A stretch of DNA of 64,000 bases from Nicotiana tabacum (taxonomy: Eukaryota; Streptophyta; Magnoliopsida; Solanales; Solanaceae): the NCBI RefSeq assembly GCF_000715075.1, contig NC_134096.1, forward strand, positions 69,879,026 through 69,943,025. The letters are read 5' to 3'. The position numbers were made by a program, and so were the translations under genes. Shown here piece by piece: positions 1 to 13,579 of this stretch (position 1 is the first letter of the stretch; each line of letters starts with the position of its first letter). A model generated the notes under the pieces. It ran no database searches. It was not told where the DNA came from and saw only the letters and a program-made list of their open reading frames with translations.

Positions 1-691
1 TCTAAAAGAAGAAACAGAAAGAAGGAACAGGTTCATGATAAGACGAAATACAACAAAGGACCATCCAAAGCAATGGTTGCTACCTCAAAAGATTGTTCAG
101 ATGAGAACATTGATAATGATGATGATGAGGAGGATGAACGAGCTCTTATAGCAATTCAAGAATATGAAGAAGAGCCTGATGAAGAATCTAAGATACGTTT
201 TCTGGACCTAAATGATAAAATTAAATTCCTTTATAAAGATAGACTATGAGAACTGCTGCTAAATTTAATTGATGAATCTAAGAAAATAAGTTGTGAAAAA
301 GAACAGTTGTCAAAGAAGTTTGTCATTTTAAAAGCAAAGTGCAAAAACCTGGAACTTAAGGCTTGTGAAACTGAAAATGCAAATGTCGTGCTGAAGAACC
401 AAGTTCATGCACTTGACACATCTGTTCTAGAACTTAGATCTAAAAATCTAAAATTTAAGTTAAGAGCAAGAAGAAATTGCTAGCGACACACAACTCTCAC
501 TAGAAAATGATATAAGAAAGGTAAATGATGAGCTAAAAGGGATGAACTGGTAAGAACTTGGAAAGAGGACTTAACTAAGGTTAAGCATGAGCTAGATAGA
601 ATATGTAAATGATGCAGGTCCTCTGATGCACTTTCATGGCTACAAGAACACCATAGTAGCAACAGAAAAGGACTTGGCTTTGGGAACTCTG
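1..691 (+). pseudogene. Ty1/copia gag, left part, broken
   Basis: The first frame reads from the window edge as a basic then very acidic stretch (a DENIDNDDDEEDERA-type run near residues 35-50) and stops at TGA 247-249. Reading then continues in the same style, with a Lys/Glu/Leu-rich coiled-coil-like segment (ELLLNLIDESKKISCEKEQ, about 250-310). This composition is typical of the C-terminal half of gag in SIRE/Maximus-type copia elements. The sequence is cut at 691 by the gypsy element 692-10501 and resumes at about 10507 with the gag zinc-knuckle region. The 5' LTR and gag N-terminus lie outside the window. The internal TGA and shifted frames show it is dead. Confidence 0.7.
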
Positions 692-2984
692 TGTCACGAC
701 CCAAACCAATGGGCTGTGATGACTGCCCGAGTCCTACCTATCGAGCACCCCTTAGCATTCTTCTAAGATATAAACATGAAATAAGTGTAGGACATGAAAT
801 AAGTGTAGGTTATGTATAACGTCTGGAAATAAACTACTGATTCATATGAACAACATACGTGGGAAACACATGCCCAAAAGACAAATATACATATATATAC
901 GGAATACGGTAGGGCGAGCCGACAAGGCCACATACTATATAACTATACATGACTGTCTACAGACCTCTATTAGAGTGTACAACTGTATAAAGGATGGGAC
1001 TGAGCCCCGTCGTACCCATAAATGTATGCAAACACATCCTACCAAAACTCAAAGTAGCTCCGGATCAAATGGAGCACACCAACTCTCGCTGATCAAGGAT
1101 CTTAAGAAGGGGGACCGTCAACCTATCTACCCGTACCTATGGGCATGAAACGCAACATCTCCAGGCAAAAAGGGACGTCTGTACGAATAATTTACTCAGT
1201 ATGTAAAGCATGAAAATCAGTACATAAAAGACATAGATGAAACATGGGGTAAAGAATTTCACCTGTGAGTCTAAATAACTTTGTGAATCCTGAAACATTT
1301 ATAATGTCATGCACGTGCGTGTAAATGTCATATCATGCAATGGTATAGGTGTACATAACATCATCAAGACTCTGAGGGCATCCCATCATATCATCTCGGC
1401 CACTGTGGGCAAAATCATCAACATATACCAGCTGATCAGGTGGTGGTGCGTATATAATGCCGTAACCTTTTCCCATATCCCATATACATATAATATACGC
1501 GTATATAACGCCTTCTGGTCATGGGTCAATGTACATGTATAAATGCATGAAATGCATAAGAAATACGTTAATAAGATTTCTCGAATATAATAAAATTAAT
1601 ATGCCTTTCGGACAAATTTGATCAAATACGTATTTTTCTGAGACCCATGAATAGAGGATACAATAATAATTCACATAGGGAATCAAGAATATAGACACCC
1701 CAAGTATTTCTATGAATAGAGTCATTTATGAAAGTTGTGTATTTTGCTCGTTTCATTTGTATCATTTGGATCATGTCAAAAAGAAATAAGGGATAGCCTT
1801 AACATACCTCAAGTCCTCAATGCAACTCAACAACAAGCTTATGACAACTAGCGCGCCAACCCTATAACAAAGAAATATGTGTACAATTTAGATGGTGGTA
1901 GTATATTACGTATCTCAAACAATAACTCGATTCTAAAATAAAACGGGCAGCATTTCCCCTGATTTTACTACTCCCTCAAGCCTACTATAGGCGAGATACA
2001 AAAATAATACAATCAGCAACTCAAAACCAACCTAATTACAATTCGGGACCTTCAATACAACAAAACCCCCAAATATACCATAATACACCCAATCAACAAG
2101 TTATCAATTAGCCTGTAACTACAACGACGAGCGACCAACCTACTACCCTATCACATGTGGCATTTATCCACGCTCTTTTTATCCTTCCAAACTCCATAAA
2201 TCAGCAGCACAATAGACAGCCCAAAAGCAACACGAAACAGCCCACAAAACAGTCCACTACAAGTCATATAACTCGAACTCACGGCAGATCACCGTCCCGT
2301 GAGGTCTAACTATTAGGAAACGAATTTATCAAATTTTCTTGATATTTAAAAGCTTAAATATAGAAATTAGAAATTTTTATTAACTATTAAATACATTCCA
2401 AAACTCAAACTACAAAGAAAAAAGAGAGGCGATATAGCGATACTTACGTCGTAGGGATCATTCTGATGTTATTGCTTCTCAATTTCGTACCCGGGATGTT
2501 AGTATTATTTGAAGCACTATTATAGAGATCAAGGACTATTTTTATGGTGTTCTCTGGTCAGATTATGTGTAAAAATGAAGAGAGAGAGACGAGTTAAAAC
2601 ATATATAACAACTTTTGAAAAGTCAAAAGGTGCTAGCTTGGTACCCTCTGATTCGCCCATCTTCCGATGCTTATATCCTTTTATCCAGATATTGTATGAA
2701 TAAACGGTTAAGAGCGTTGGAAAATACATTTCAAGACCTTTAATTTGGTATATAATATGTCCCAAAATACCTTATATAGCACACGAAATTTATTTCTCAA
2801 AAAGCTCTGTAACAGGGCAAATCCTTAGTTGGTTTTTCCGCAACTTTAATCCGATTTTTCCCAAACTTTATATGTTTTATCCAAACATCATATATAGTCA
2901 TATTATGACTTTAAACACATTTAAATCATGATTAACAAATCTCATATTCATTATACGTCACCTTGGGATGCACAGGGTGTAACA
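692..2984 (-). repeat. 3' LTR of gypsy element 692-10501
   Basis: Long LTR matching 8219-10501 along almost its full length, with scattered substitutions and small indels. On the minus strand it begins TGTTACACCCTGTGCATCCC and ends in GTGACA. Short open frames here (for example around 846-1148 and 1309-1542) recur in the other LTR copy and are not genes. Confidence 0.9.
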
Positions 2985-3000
2985 ATCTTCCCCCCTTAGA
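2985..3000 (-). other. Polypurine tract of gypsy element
   Basis: The minus strand reads TCTAAGGGGGGAAGAT directly before the 3' LTR, the position and composition of a plus-strand primer. Confidence 0.75.
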
Positions 3001-3203
3001 AACATTCGTCCTCGAATGTTAAACTCCCAGATATTTATAGAAATATTTTGGCAAAGTCTCCTCTGTAATGGTGCCACTATCAACCTGTCCGACAGAAAAT
3101 CCAACAATACAAAGCCACACAGGGCCACAATCAACAATAACACCAATGGTCTCGCACGATCAATGACATTAACTAACATAAGAATCAAGTACCATATACG
3201 TAC

Positions 3204-6200
3204 CTAAGGTTGTGATGTCTCAGTCCCATCCTCCTCCGGAAGCGGAAACAAGTGAGGATACCTAGACTTTATGTCTTCTTCAGCTTCCCAAGTCATCTCC
3301 TCCATATCATTGTTCCTCCAAAGTACTTTAACTGAAGATACGTCTTTAGTTCTCAACCTCCGAACCTGTTTATCTAGTATAGCAATGGGAGCTTCCTCAT
3401 ATAATAGATGTTGTATGACCTGAACATCGTCAACTGGAATGACTCTAGAAATATCTCCAATACACTTGCGGAGCATAGACGCGTGAAAAACTGGATGTAC
3501 TGACTCCAAGTTAGAAGGCAAGTCTAACTCATATGCTACCTAGCCTACTATGCGTATGATCTTATAAGGTACGATGTACCGAGGGCTAAGATTTCCTTTA
3601 TTACCAAATCTCATAACGCCTTTCATCGGTGATACCTTTAGGAATACCCAGTCATCTACCTGAAACTCCAAGTCTCATCGTCGATTATCTGCATATGATT
3701 TCTGACGACTTTGAGCTGCTAATAGCCTTTCTCGTATAAGCTTAATCTTCTCAACTGCCTGTTGTACCAACTCTGGTCCTACTAACTTAGTTTCCCCAAC
3801 TTCGAACCATCCGATAGGTACCTATACTTTCGTCCATAAAGAGCATCGTATGGAGCCATCTGAATGCTAGAATGATAACTATTATTATATGTGAACTCAA
3901 TAAGTGGAAGATGATCATCCCAGCTACCCCTGAAGTCCATCACACAAGCCCGTAGCATATCTTCTAGTGTCTGAATAGTACGCTCAGCCTGACTGTCTGT
4001 CTGGGGATGAAATGTTGTACTAAAACTCACCTGAGTCCCCAATCCTTTTTGGAAAGACCTCCAAAAATTAGCTGTAAACTGAGCACCTCTATCTGAGATA
4101 ATAGATATAGGGACACCATGAAGTCGTACTATCTCCTTAATGTAAATCCTTGCATAATCCTCTGCTGAATACGCAATCCTGACAGGCAGAAAATGGGTTG
4201 ATTTTGTAAGTCTATCAATAATAACCCAAATAGAATCGAACTTATGCTAGGTACGAAGTAAGCCTATGATGAAATCCATGTTAATCACTTCCCATTTCCA
4301 AGTCGGAATCTCTATAGCCTGCAATAATCCACTGGGTTTCTGATGCTCAATACCTGCTGATAATTAGGGCACAGAGCAACAGACTCTGCTATATCATTCT
4401 TCATTCCGTCCCACCAGTATATTCCACTGATATCATGATACATCTTCGTCGCTCCTGGATGAATAAAATAACGAGAATAGTGAGCTTCTCCCATAACCTG
4501 CTGGCGCAACCCTGCTACATTAGGAACACATAATCGACCTCGATATCTGAGGACTCCATCTCCTGTAATTTCCAAAGGTGTCTTCTCCTTTTGAGGGGTT
4601 GTATCTCTGCAGTGAGCTAGCACAGGATCTTCATACTGGCGTTCCTTCACTTTAGTTACTAGAGAGGATGTTTCCGTGTCCTGAATAGTAACTCCGGTAC
4701 TACCTGAATCTAATAATCGAACTCCAAGATTAGCTAGCTGATGAATCTCACAAGCTATCTCACTCTTCTATGGCTGTAAATATGATAAGCTACCCATAGA
4801 TCTACGGCTGAGAGCGTCGGCTACTACATTCGCCTTTCTTGGATGGTATAAAATATCAATATCATAGTCTTTTAGTAGCTCCAACCATCGCCTCTGATGT
4901 AAATTCCATTCTTTTTCTTGAATATATACTGAAGGCTCTTATGGTCCGTATAGATATCAACATGTGTGCCATACAAATAGTGCCTCTACATCTTTAGTGC
5001 ATGAATCACCGCGGCTAACTCTAAATTGTGGGTCGGGTAATATTTCTCGTGGTTTCTTAGTTATCTAGAAGCATAAGAGATAACCTTACCATGCTGCATC
5101 AATACACAACCCAATCCAATGCCTAAAGCCTCACAATAGATAACATAACCATCGGTCCCTTCTGGAAGTGTCAGAACCGGTGCTGAAGTCAATCTGTTCT
5201 TCAATGCCTAGAAACTCCGCTCACAAGCATCAGTCCACTGAAACTTGGTTGCCTTTTGAGTCAACTTTGTCAATGGTGCTGAAAGGAAAGAAAACCCCTC
5301 TACAAACCTCCTGTAATAACCTGCCAAACCCAGAAAGCTACGAACCTCTATCTGTGTCTTGGGTCTAGGCCAAGTCTTCACTGCGTCAATCTTCTGTGTA
5401 TCGACCCGGATACCCTCACCCAAAATAATATGACCAAGAAAGGCTACAGAATTCAACCAGAATTCACATTTAGAGAATTTTGCATACAACTTCATTTCTT
5501 GTAGATCTCTGAGCACAATACGCAAATGATCTGCATGCTCAACCTCTGAACAAGAATAAACCAAAATATCATCTATAAATACAATCACGAACAGATCTAG
5601 AAAGGGCCTGAACACATGATTCATCAAGTCCATGAATACCACTGGGGCATTGGTCAAGCCGAACGACATAACACGAAACTCAAAGTGCCCGTATCTGGTC
5701 CTGAATGCTGTCTTCGAAATATCTTTCTCTCTAACCCTTACCTGATGGTACCCCAACCTCAAGTCTATCTTCGAGAAACACCTGGCACCCTGCAACTGAT
5801 CAAATAAATCATCAATCCTCGGGAGCGAGTACTTATTTTTGATCATCGCCTTATTCAGTTGTCTGTAATCAATACACATCCGCAATGAACCATCTTTCTT
5901 TCTCACAAATAACACAGGTGCTCCCCACAGTGATGTACTGGGTCTGATAAAGCCTTTTTCAAGCAAATCCCTCAGTTGTTCTTTCAACTCTCTCAGCTCT
6001 ACATGTGCCATTTTATAAGGAGGAATAGATATCGGCTGAGTATCTGGTAATATGTCAATAGAAAACTCAATCTCCCGCTCTGGCGGAAGGCCTGGAAGCT
6101 CATCGGGAAAAACATCAAGAAACTCATTAACCACCGGGATAGATGAAGGGTCGATGAATCTGCTTTCACATCCTGTACCCGAACTAAGTGATAAATATAG

Positions 6201-8014
6201 CCCTTTCTGATCATCTTCCTTGCCTTGAGATAGGAAATAAACCTACCTCTCGACGATGCAGTATTACCTTTCCACTCTAGAACTGGCTACCCTATAAGCT
6301 GGAATCGAACCATCTTTGATCTACAATCAACGTTAGCATAACAAGAAGCCAACCAATCCATACCCATTATAACATCAAATTCCACCATATCTAACTCAAT
6401 CAGGTCTGCTACTGTAGAACGACTATGAACTACTACTATACGGTCTTTATATACCCGTCTAGCTATCACTGGATCCCCAATAGGTGTAGACACCTCAAAA
6501 GGTTTAATCAACTCAGGTTTTATCCCAAACTTACTAGCAACCAACGGAGTGACGTACGATAAGGTGGAACCTGGATCAATCAATGCATATACATCATATG
6601 AGGAGACTGATAAGATACCTGTAACAACATCAGGTGATGACTCATGATCCCGTCGACCCACTAAGGCATAGATACGGTTCTGAGGACCGCTCGAGCTAGA
6701 TGCTCCACTTCTGCCTCTACCACAACCAGCTGGTGCATGTGATCCTTGCCCAGGGGGGCGTACTGATGATGACGAACCAGCTATATATCCCGCTGGCTGA
6801 ACTATACCTGCACCACCTCTCATCGGACAATCTCTCATAATGTGGCCTGGATAACCATAAGTATAACAAACACCTAACCCCACGAGGCACTGTCCGACAT
6901 GCTGCTTACCACACTGAGCACATCGTGGCAAGGGTGGCCTCATTTGACTTGACTTACCCCTATACTGATAACGAGAGGCCCTGGAAATTTGACTGGGCCC
7001 TGAATATGTGGAACGATCAAATCTCCTACCAAAAAACTGAGGGGGTGCACTAGCTGATGGCTGAGCTGGATACCTCAGATACTGCTATCTTTGTCCACCT
7101 TAAAACTCACTAGAAGGACCTGAAATCTCTCTCTTACTCTGGCCCCTATCATGCTCACGATCGGCCCTCTGCTTCTGCTTACGCTCCTTTACACCCTGAG
7201 CCTATGCCTGAATACAAGAAATATCAATGCCTGGATGAAGTGAGACCGACATACAGTCATTGAGCAGGTGCGGCTCCCACCCCATCACGAACCGGTGAAC
7301 CCGATACTCCATCTTAGCTACAATAGTGGGAGCATACCTAGCCAAAGAATCAAACTGAAGGTTGTACTCTCGAACACTCATATTACCCTGTCGAAGGGTC
7401 AAGAACCTATCAACTCTGGCCCATCTAAGCTCTGGTGGCAAATAATGATGAAGAAAAGCCTCTGTAAAATCCTGTCATAATGCTGGAAGGGCATCCTCAC
7501 CTCTGGACAACTCCCAAGACTCGTACCAATTAATTGCAATATCCCGAAGTCTATAGGAAGCTAGCTCAACTGACTCAGTCGCAGTGGCCTTCATTACCCT
7601 CAAAGTTCTCTGCATCCTATCGATAAATACCTGAGGGTCCTTGTTTGGATCTACTCCAGTGAATATCGTAGGGTCCAAATTAATGAAATCACGAACCCTC
7701 GCACTAATGTCCCTATCTACATGACCAATACCTACCTCCTGGCGCCGAGCCTGTGCGGCCACTAATCGAATCAATAGCTGAATAGCATCTCTCATCTCCT
7801 GACCCGGTGCATCTGGATGAGGAGCTGGGGTTACTGGAGCGGGTGCTGGAGCTGGTGCCCCTCGGATCTCCTCTGGAAAGGGCAGGGTATGTGAAGTCTA
7901 AGATGGAGTCACACTATGCGACTCTCCCCGAGACCTGGTAACTCGTGGCGCTCTACTTGTAGTCTCATCATCCACGGACTTGCCCTTCTGGGCGGCTGTA
8001 GTCTTATTGGGCAT
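3204..8014 (-). pseudogene. Gypsy chromovirus gag-pol polyprotein, degenerate
   Basis: Read on the minus strand from ATG 8014 (MPNKTTAAQKG). Gag capsid region about 7795-7202, including WYESWELSRGEDALP. Zinc-knuckle region near 6910-6820 (CAQCGKQHVGQC, then CYTYGYPGHIMRDC in which one Cys is Tyr). Aspartic protease with LIDPGSTLSYV near 6590-6555. Reverse transcriptase in a clean 308-residue frame (6134-5208) with motif [13 protein letters not shown] and motif [10 protein letters not shown], both catalytic Asp sites present. RNase H region 5207-4750, heavily broken. Integrase zinc domain about 4650-4330 with the last Cys replaced (CPNYQQV). Integrase core about 4250-3780 with [14 protein letters not shown]-terminal chromodomain-like tail 3521-3204 (VKVLWRNN, MTWEAEEDIKSRYP). 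At least eight in-frame stops plus frameshifts make it inactive. Confidence 0.9.
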
Positions 8015-8200
8015 CGCTGAAAACATAACATGTTGTTAGGAAAATGAATTCTTATATCGCACGATCTAAGATAAGAAAGAAAAGTAACCATCCTAAATAT
8101 CTTGTAGCCTCTTGTCTATAAGTGTGGTGCACAACACATCTATAAACAAGACTCTACTAGACACGGTCTGTAGACAACCCTAGGACAGAACTGCTCTGAT

Positions 8201-8215
8201 ACCACTTTTGTCACG
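8201..8215 (-). other. Primer-binding site, tRNA-iMet type
   Basis: The minus strand reads GTGGTATCAGAGCAG three bases inside the right LTR. TGGTATCAGAGC complements the 3' end of initiator-Met tRNA and fixes the transcription direction as minus. Confidence 0.85.
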
Positions 8216-8218
8216 ACC

Positions 8219-8380
8219 CAAACCGATGGGTCGTGACGAGTGCCCGAGTTATACCTATCGAGTACCCCTAAGCATTCGTCTAAGATATAAACATGAAATA
8301 AGTGTAGGTCATGCATAACATCTGGAAATAAACTACTAATTCATATGAACAACCTACGTGAGAAAATATGCCCAAAAGAC

Positions 8381-8462
<82 letters not shown>

Positions 8463-10501
8463 GGAATACGGTAGGGCGAGCCGACAAGGCCACATACTAT
8501 ATAACTATACATGACTGTCTACAGACCTCTATTAGAGTAACTGTATAAAGGACGGGACTAGGCCCCATCGTACCCATATATGTATGCAAACACATCGTAC
8601 CAAAACTCAAAGCAGCTCCGGATCAAATGGAGCACACCAACTCTCGCTGATCAAGGATCCTAAGAAGGGGGACCGTCAGCCTGTCTACCTGCACCTGTGG
8701 GAATGAAATGCAACATCCCCAAGCAAAAAGGGACGTCAGTACGAATAATATACTGAGTATGTAAAACATGAAAATCAGTATATAAAAGACATAGATGAAA
8801 CATGGGGTAAAGAATTCCACATGTGAGTCTAAATAACTATGTGAATCGTGAAACATTTATAATGTCATGCACGTGCGTGTAAATGTCGTATCATGCATAG
8901 GTATAGGTGTACATAACATCATCAAGCCTCTGAGGGCATCCCATCATATCATCTCGGCCACTGTGGGCAAAATCATCAACATATACCAGCTGATCAGGTG
9001 GTGGTGCGTATATAACGCCGTAACCTTTTCCCATATCCCATATACATATAATATACGCGTATATAACGCCTTCTGGTCATGGGTCAATGTACATATATAA
9101 ATGCATGAAATGCATACAAAATACGTTAATAAGATTTCTCGAATATCATAAAATTAATAAGCCTTTCAGACAAACTTCATCAAATACGTATTTTTCTGAG
9201 ACCCATGAATAGAGGATATAATAATAATTCACAAGGGGAATCAAGAATATAGACACCCCTAGTATTTTTATGAATAGAGTCATTTATGAAAGTTGCATAT
9301 TTTGCTCGTTTCATTTGTATCATTTGGATCATGCCAAAAAGAAAGAAGGGATAGCCTTAACATACCTCAAGTCCTCAATGCAACTCAACAACAAGCTTAT
9401 GACAACTAGCGCGCCAACCCTATAACAAAGAAATGCGTGTACAATTTAGATGGCGGTAGTATATTACGTATCTCAAACGATAACTCGATTCTAAAATAAA
9501 ACGAGCAGCATTTTCTATGATTTTACTGCTCCCTCAAGCCTACTATAGGCGAGATACAAACATAATACAATCAGCATCTCAAAACCAAACCTACCATAAT
9601 ACACCCAATCAACAAGTTATCAATTAGCCTGTAACTACAACGACGAGCGACCAACCTACTACCCTACCATATGTGGCATTTTTCCACGCCCTTTTTATCC
9701 TTCCAAACTCCATAAATCAGCAGCACAATATACATTCCAAAAGCAACACGAAACAACCCACAAAACAGTCCACTACAAGTCAAATAACTCGAACTCATTG
9801 CTTCCGATCACCGTCCCGTGAGGTCTAACTATTAGGAAATGAATTTATCAACTTTTCTTGATATTTAAAAGCTTAAATACAGAAATTAGGAATTTTCATT
9901 AACTATTAAATACATTCCAAACCTCAAACTACAAAGAAAAAGAGAGGCGATATAGCGATACTTACGTCGTAGGGATCGTTCTGATGCTATCGCTTCTAGA
10001 TTTCGTACCCGGGATGTTAGTATTATTTGAAGCACTATTAGAGAGCTCAAGGACTGTTTTTATGGTGTTCTCTGGTCAGATTCGGTGTATAACTGAAGAG
10101 AGAGAGACAAGTTAACACATATATAACAACTTTTGAAAAGTCAAAATGTGCTTGCTTGGCACCCTCTGATTTGCCCATCTTCCGACGCTTATATCTTTTT
10201 ATTCGGATATCGTATGAATGAACGGTTAAGATCATTGGAAACTAAATTCCAAGACCTTCAATTTGGTATATAATATGTCCCAAAAATACCTCATATACAC
10301 ACGAAATGTATTTCTCAAAAAGCTGTGTTACAGGGCAAATCCTTAGTTGGTTTTTTCGCAACTTTAATCCTATTTTCCCCAAACTTTATATATTTTATCC
10401 AAACATCATATATTGTCATATTATGACTTTAACTCATTTAAATCATGATTAACAAGTCTCATATTCATTATACGTCACCTTGGGACGCACAGGGTGTAAC
10501 A
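8219..10501 (-). repeat. 5' LTR of gypsy element 692-10501
   Basis: Partner of 692-2984. It differs by a large (TA)n tract at 8382-8461, where the other copy has only a few TA units. On the minus strand it contains a donor-like GAC/GTAAGTA (9965 side) and an acceptor-like GGTGCAG/GTAG near 8687, weakly paralleling the LTR intron module described for the other LTRs. Confidence 0.9.
8382..8461. repeat. (TA)n microsatellite inside LTR
   Basis: About 80 bases of almost pure TA with one TACAT interruption near the left end. The sister LTR has only a short ATATATAC at the same place (about 888-900), so the expansion happened after insertion. Confidence 0.95.
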
Positions 10502-10506
10502 TTCTG

Positions 10507-12975
10507 CACCTAAATGGGATCCCAAAAGCAAGTACCTCACACTCCCTGAGAATAAGATTTGCACACACCGTGGTAACACTGGTCACTATAAGACTGATTT
10601 CACTACAAAAGAAAAGGCAGATCAAAAGAACAAAAAAATTGTTCTAGGGAAGAATAGACTGCCAAGTTGGGCTAAAAAGAATTTGATTTATCCTTTTTGC
10701 CTATATAAAGGGACCCAAACTAGTTTGGGTTCCTAAGGCTAACCCCTGATTTCTTTTTGTAGGTCCAAGTGAAGGAGCGCAGCCAAATATTGCACATGGA
10801 TAGTGGCTGCTCAAAGCACATGACAAGAAGCAAGAACGAGTTTCATTCACTTGAGCAACTTAAATGAGGTAATGTCTCCTTTGGAAATGGAAAGAAAGGT
10901 GAGATCATTGGGGTTGGAAAGGTAGGTAAATATGATTCACACTCTATTGAGAATGACTACCTGATAGATGGACTGAAGTACAGTCTAATAAGTGTATCAT
11001 AATTGTGTGATAAAGGTAACATGGTAGGTTTCACCTCTATAAAATACTTTGTGATAAATTTTACCACTAACAAGATAGTTTTGCAGGGAAAAGAGTGAAT
11101 AACATATATGTGGTGGATCTGTCCACACTTTCAGATAATGAATTCACTTGCTTAAGTGTGTTGGTCAATGATTCCCTCCTTTGACACAAGAAACTTGGAC
11201 ATGCAAGTCTAAGCCAACTCAACAAACTAGTCTCCAAGGACTTGGTGATAGGGCTGCCTAACATTAAGTTCAAGGAAGATAAAGTTTGTGAGGCTTGTAT
11301 AAGAGGGAAGCAGGTAAGATCCTCTTTTAAAAGCAAGAAAATAGTAAGTACTACCAAGTCGATGGAACTGGTCCATAAAGATCTATGTGGACCAATGAGG
11401 ACGCTGAGCAGAGGTGGTAAGAAATATGTGATGGTGCTTGTTGATGATTATCCTAGGTTTACTTGTACACTATTTGTATCATCTAAAGATGAAGCATTTG
11501 ACATGTTCACTTCATTTGTTAGAAAAACTCATAAACAACTAGGTAATCAACTTGCATCAATTAGGTCTGATAATGCTACATTTTCTAAATTTTGTGATGA
11601 GCATGGCATATATCATAATTTCTCTGCTCCTAGAACTACACAACAAAATGAAGTAGTTGAAAAAATAATAGGACCTTGGAGGAAATGGCTAGGACTATGT
11701 TACTTGCTAGTAAATTACCTCATAGCTTCTGGGCAGAAGCTGTGAACACTACATGTTGTATCATAAATAGTGCATGGCTAGACTTCTTATTGAGAAGACT
11801 CCCTATGAGTTACTTAAAGGGAGAAAGCCAAATATATCCCACCTTAGGACATTTAGATGCAAGTGCTTTGTGCACAATAATGGAAAGGACTCCCTAGGTA
11901 AGTTTGATCCGAGAAGTGATGAGAGAGTATTCTTGGGATATTCTTCACATAGTAAAGCATATAAGACATACAACAAAAGAACTATGTGTGTAGAAGAAAA
12001 TATCCATATTGTCATTTATGAAACTAACATTCTTTCCGAGAAGTAGGAAAAAGATGATAAAAAGATTGGGCTGACAAGAAATTCAAATGGTGAAACTGTT
12101 GTTCAGCCTGAAGCTGTATCATAAGAAGGAACAGGTGATGGACCAGGTCTTTCCACCCAGGGGAACCTGATAGGGGAAACTGACCAGAGAGGAATTGATC
12201 CTCAAACCTCAAGGGAACATGTCCATGAACCTGTTCCTCAGCAACAAAACCAGGAAGGAACATCCAAAGAAATTAACACTCTTATTGCAACAACCACAAA
12301 ATTGGACTTGGATGAACCTGGTTCATCCGTTGATCAGAAGATGTATAGGGGCATGATTGGCTCTTTGTTATAGCTCACTGCTAGTAGACATGACATTGTT
12401 TTCAGAGTAGGCCTTTGTGCTAGATTCCAGGCAAATCCAAAGGAGTCTCACTTGACGGCTGTCAAGAGGATCTTAAGATACCTAAAAGGCACCAATGATC
12501 TTTGCCTATGGTATCCAAAAGGTAGTAATTTCAACTTATTAGGATATGTTGATGCTGATTATGTAGGTTTTCTTGTGGATAGAGAGAGCACTTCAAGTAT
12601 GACACACTTTCTTGGCTCATGTCTTGTATCTTGGGCCACCAAAAAGTAAAATTGTGTAGCTTTATCTACTATTGAAGAGGAGTATGTGGTTGTTGCCTCG
12701 TGTTGTGCTCAATTGTTGTGGATTAAGCAGCAACTATGAACTTTGGAATCAATGTAAGTTGTATTCCTATCTTTTGTGACAATACCAGTGTAATCAGTAT
12801 GACTATCAACCTGGTCCATCAAAAAAGAACTAAGCACATAGATGTTAGGCGTCACTTTCTGAGGGATAAATTTGAAAAGGGTTTGATCACTATGGAATTT
12901 TGTATTACTGATAAGAAAATAGCTGACATCTTTACCAAAGCTTTGAGTAGACATCACTTTGAAAGGAACAAGTAA
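10507..12975 (+). pseudogene. Ty1/copia gag end and pol with RT deleted
   Basis: Continuation of the copia element. The zinc knuckle at 10560-10600 reads CTHRGNTGHYKTDF, so two of its metal ligands are lost. Protease active site MDSGCSKHMT at 10796-10825. GAG-pre-integrase box HKKLGHASLSQLNKLVSK at about 11185-11240, preceded by a stop where Trp is usual. Integrase core 11350-11700 with HKDLCGP, IRSDNAT and VVEK, so Asp-Asp-Glu are all visible. Integrase end in two frames to 12046 (TPYELLKGRKPN). A linker of about 250 bp follows, then directly the post-RT segment QKMYRGMIGSLL (about 12338-12373) and RNase H (AVKRILRYLKGT, VDADYVG, DNTSVISM, KHIDVRRHFLRDK, IADIFTKAL) to 12975. No YVDD motif or other RT block is present: about 600-700 bp of RT are missing. 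Several stops and frameshifts. Confidence 0.88.
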
Positions 12976-13579
12976 GAATTAGGGATGATTAAGATTACCT
13001 AAAGGAAATCAGATCTAACTCAATGATTGGTTAGATAATTTATGAATTTTGTAAATAATTAGAATAGATATTACTCAGTCTCATACTTTTATTAGTATAC
13101 TCTTGTGCCATGTACTAAAATGTCTCACTGATATCTAATGATATTACCCTTATTTTCTTGAAAAAACCAGTCTTATACAAGAGAACATTCAGTGAAGAAC
13201 CTGGTTCATCGAGCTTATAAGGTATGTATTCTACACTCTGCATAATTTAAATTTACTGCATATGGATCATGATCTGAAAAGAGTCCCACTTTATCCCAAA
13301 CTCCTTTTTGAACCAAGAAGTTATAAATGAACTAGTTCACCAAGAGACTCACGCTCCATAATTGCCAAACTTTTGGGGAAGATTCCAACGTTTCTTCAAA
13401 TTGACACTCCCAAGATGAAAATACTTCTAACCTCCAAAAGTTGTCGTTATACACTCAACCTCTTTCACTTTAAATTGATCTGACCTTACCCATTTTCTTC
13501 ATCAGTCTCCTCTTCTAAAGATCAAAGCTTCAAAACCCTAAAGCTCTCTCAAATTCTTTTATCTTTCTACACTGATCAA

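Larger units (their letters stand above)
692..10501 (-). mobile_element. Complete Ty3/gypsy chromovirus inserted in copia gag
   Basis: Two LTRs of about 2.29 kb flank a degenerate gag-pol read on the minus strand. The primer-binding site beside the right LTR is TGGTATCAGAGC, the initiator-Met tRNA type. A purine tract lies beside the left LTR. The LTRs end TG...CA (minus-strand reading TGTTAC...GTGACA). Flanks are ctctg (687-691) and ttctg (10502-10506), a 4/5 target-site match. The C-terminal chromodomain-like tail and gag-pol order fit the Tekay/Del clade of chromoviruses. Many in-frame stops show it is not active. Confidence 0.92.

Noticed and set aside
846..1542. Plus-strand frames of 100 and 77 codons
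   Set aside because: They lie in the 3' LTR of the gypsy element; the second recurs at 8867-9100 in the other LTR.
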